From: Terracoccus sp. 273MFTsu3.1
Lineage (GTDB): Bacteria; Actinomycetota; Actinomycetes; Actinomycetales; Dermatophilaceae
DNA length: 64,000 nt
Direction: 5' to 3'
Assembly (NCBI RefSeq): GCF_000383675.1
Contig: NZ_KB911822.1
Span: 490,616 to 554,615 of the forward strand
Positions 63,800 through 64,000 of the stretch are shown piece by piece; positions within the stretch are counted from its first letter, which is position 1, and every line of letters starts with the position of its first letter. A program made the position numbers and the translations under genes. Below the pieces are notes generated by a model. That model was not told the origin of the DNA. It made no database searches and saw nothing but the letters and a program-made list of their open reading frames with translations.

Positions 63800-64000
63800 C
63801 TAGGCAAGGAACGCCCGCAACGCCGCGAGAACGTCGTCGCGGCGGTCGATGAACAGGTAGTGGCTGGCCTGGAGCTCGATGACGTGAGCATGTGCGGTCT
63901 CGGCTGCGAAGCGGTCACGACAGGCGGCCCGCCACGTCGCCTCGGGGCCCTCTCGCTCGTCCCCGCGGGAGTAGATGGCCAGGGCCGGTGCGCTGATGTC
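63800..64000 (-). CDS. Alpha/beta hydrolase, carboxy-terminal end
   Basis: 67 codons enter from the right edge and stop at TAG 63802-63800. DISAPALAIYSRGDEREGPE supplies the strand with the acid-residue turn, and VIELQASHYLFIDRRDDVL has the late catalytic His (SHYLF) before the final helix. The pattern matches the end of an alpha/beta-hydrolase. The rest is outside the window, so the nucleophile cannot be seen and substrate class is open. Confidence 0.65.
   Translation of the reverse strand, partial: DISAPALAIYSRGDEREGPEATWRAACRDRFAAETAHAHVIELQASHYLFIDRRDDVLAALRAFLA

Overview
The window reads as about 33 kb of ordinary chromosome from a high-GC Actinobacterium, followed by about 30 kb of an integrated mobile island that may return to backbone DNA at the far right. 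Actinobacterial markers are a GTP-dependent PEP carboxykinase, an LCP-family protein, DUF6328, DUF4328 and sunset-domain proteins, an Rsm22-family protein, Lsr2 and many GTG starts. The family Intrasporangiaceae is a plausible guess, but nothing here proves it.

Backbone, 1-32.9 kb: the amino-terminal part of an LCP protein; tRNA-Ser(GCT); a DUF6328 membrane protein; pckG; tRNA-Arg(ACG); an MFS exporter whose first transmembrane helix looks frameshifted; an alpha/beta hydrolase; a fatty-acyl-CoA synthetase; a repeat-rich sunset-domain protein; argS; several small membrane or redox proteins. A translationally coupled polyol operon follows (substrate-binding lipoprotein, two ABC permeases, SDR, long-chain polyol dehydrogenase, xylulokinase), divergent from an AraC regulator. 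The enzyme set fits D-arabitol or mannitol use through xylulose 5-phosphate. Next come pntAB transhydrogenase, a DUF559 protein, an APC amino-acid permease, a PH-domain protein, rsm22, upp and tadA, ending in tRNA-Ser(CGA). The decamer GCGTATGCCG is strikingly frequent in this part and was not seen in the island.

Island, from 32.9 kb: an ATGA-coupled excisionase-integrase pair abuts tRNA-Ser(CGA), followed by an Lsr2 silencer. From 35 to 51 kb lies a defence-like cargo of lower and patchier GC: a protein with a duplicated zinc module, a large KAP-family membrane NTPase with TPR/Sel1-like repeats, a second tyrosine recombinase, a proteasome-fold (Ntn) hydrolase-like protein, a frameshifted PD-(D/E)XK gene, an HhH-GPD-like protein, another PD-(D/E)XK-like protein, a HEPN-motif protein and several small orphans. 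From 51.6 to 55.0 kb there is a complete three-gene ABC-three-component (ABC-3C) conflict system: a Rad50-like ATPase with zinc hook, a middle component, and an effector with an Mrr-like nuclease domain. From 55.4 to 61.9 kb lies a minus-strand transfer module: HTH protein, DnaG-like primase, DUF4913-like protein, HNH protein and a TraG/VirD4 coupling protein. A divergent ATP-dependent DNA ligase follows. No relaxase and no second attachment site were found, so the right boundary is open.

The last genes (an SRPBCC protein and the end of an alpha/beta hydrolase) may be backbone. The most novel material is the island cargo, mainly the ABC-3C system, the KAP protein, the Ntn-like hydrolase and the tandem-zinc-module protein.
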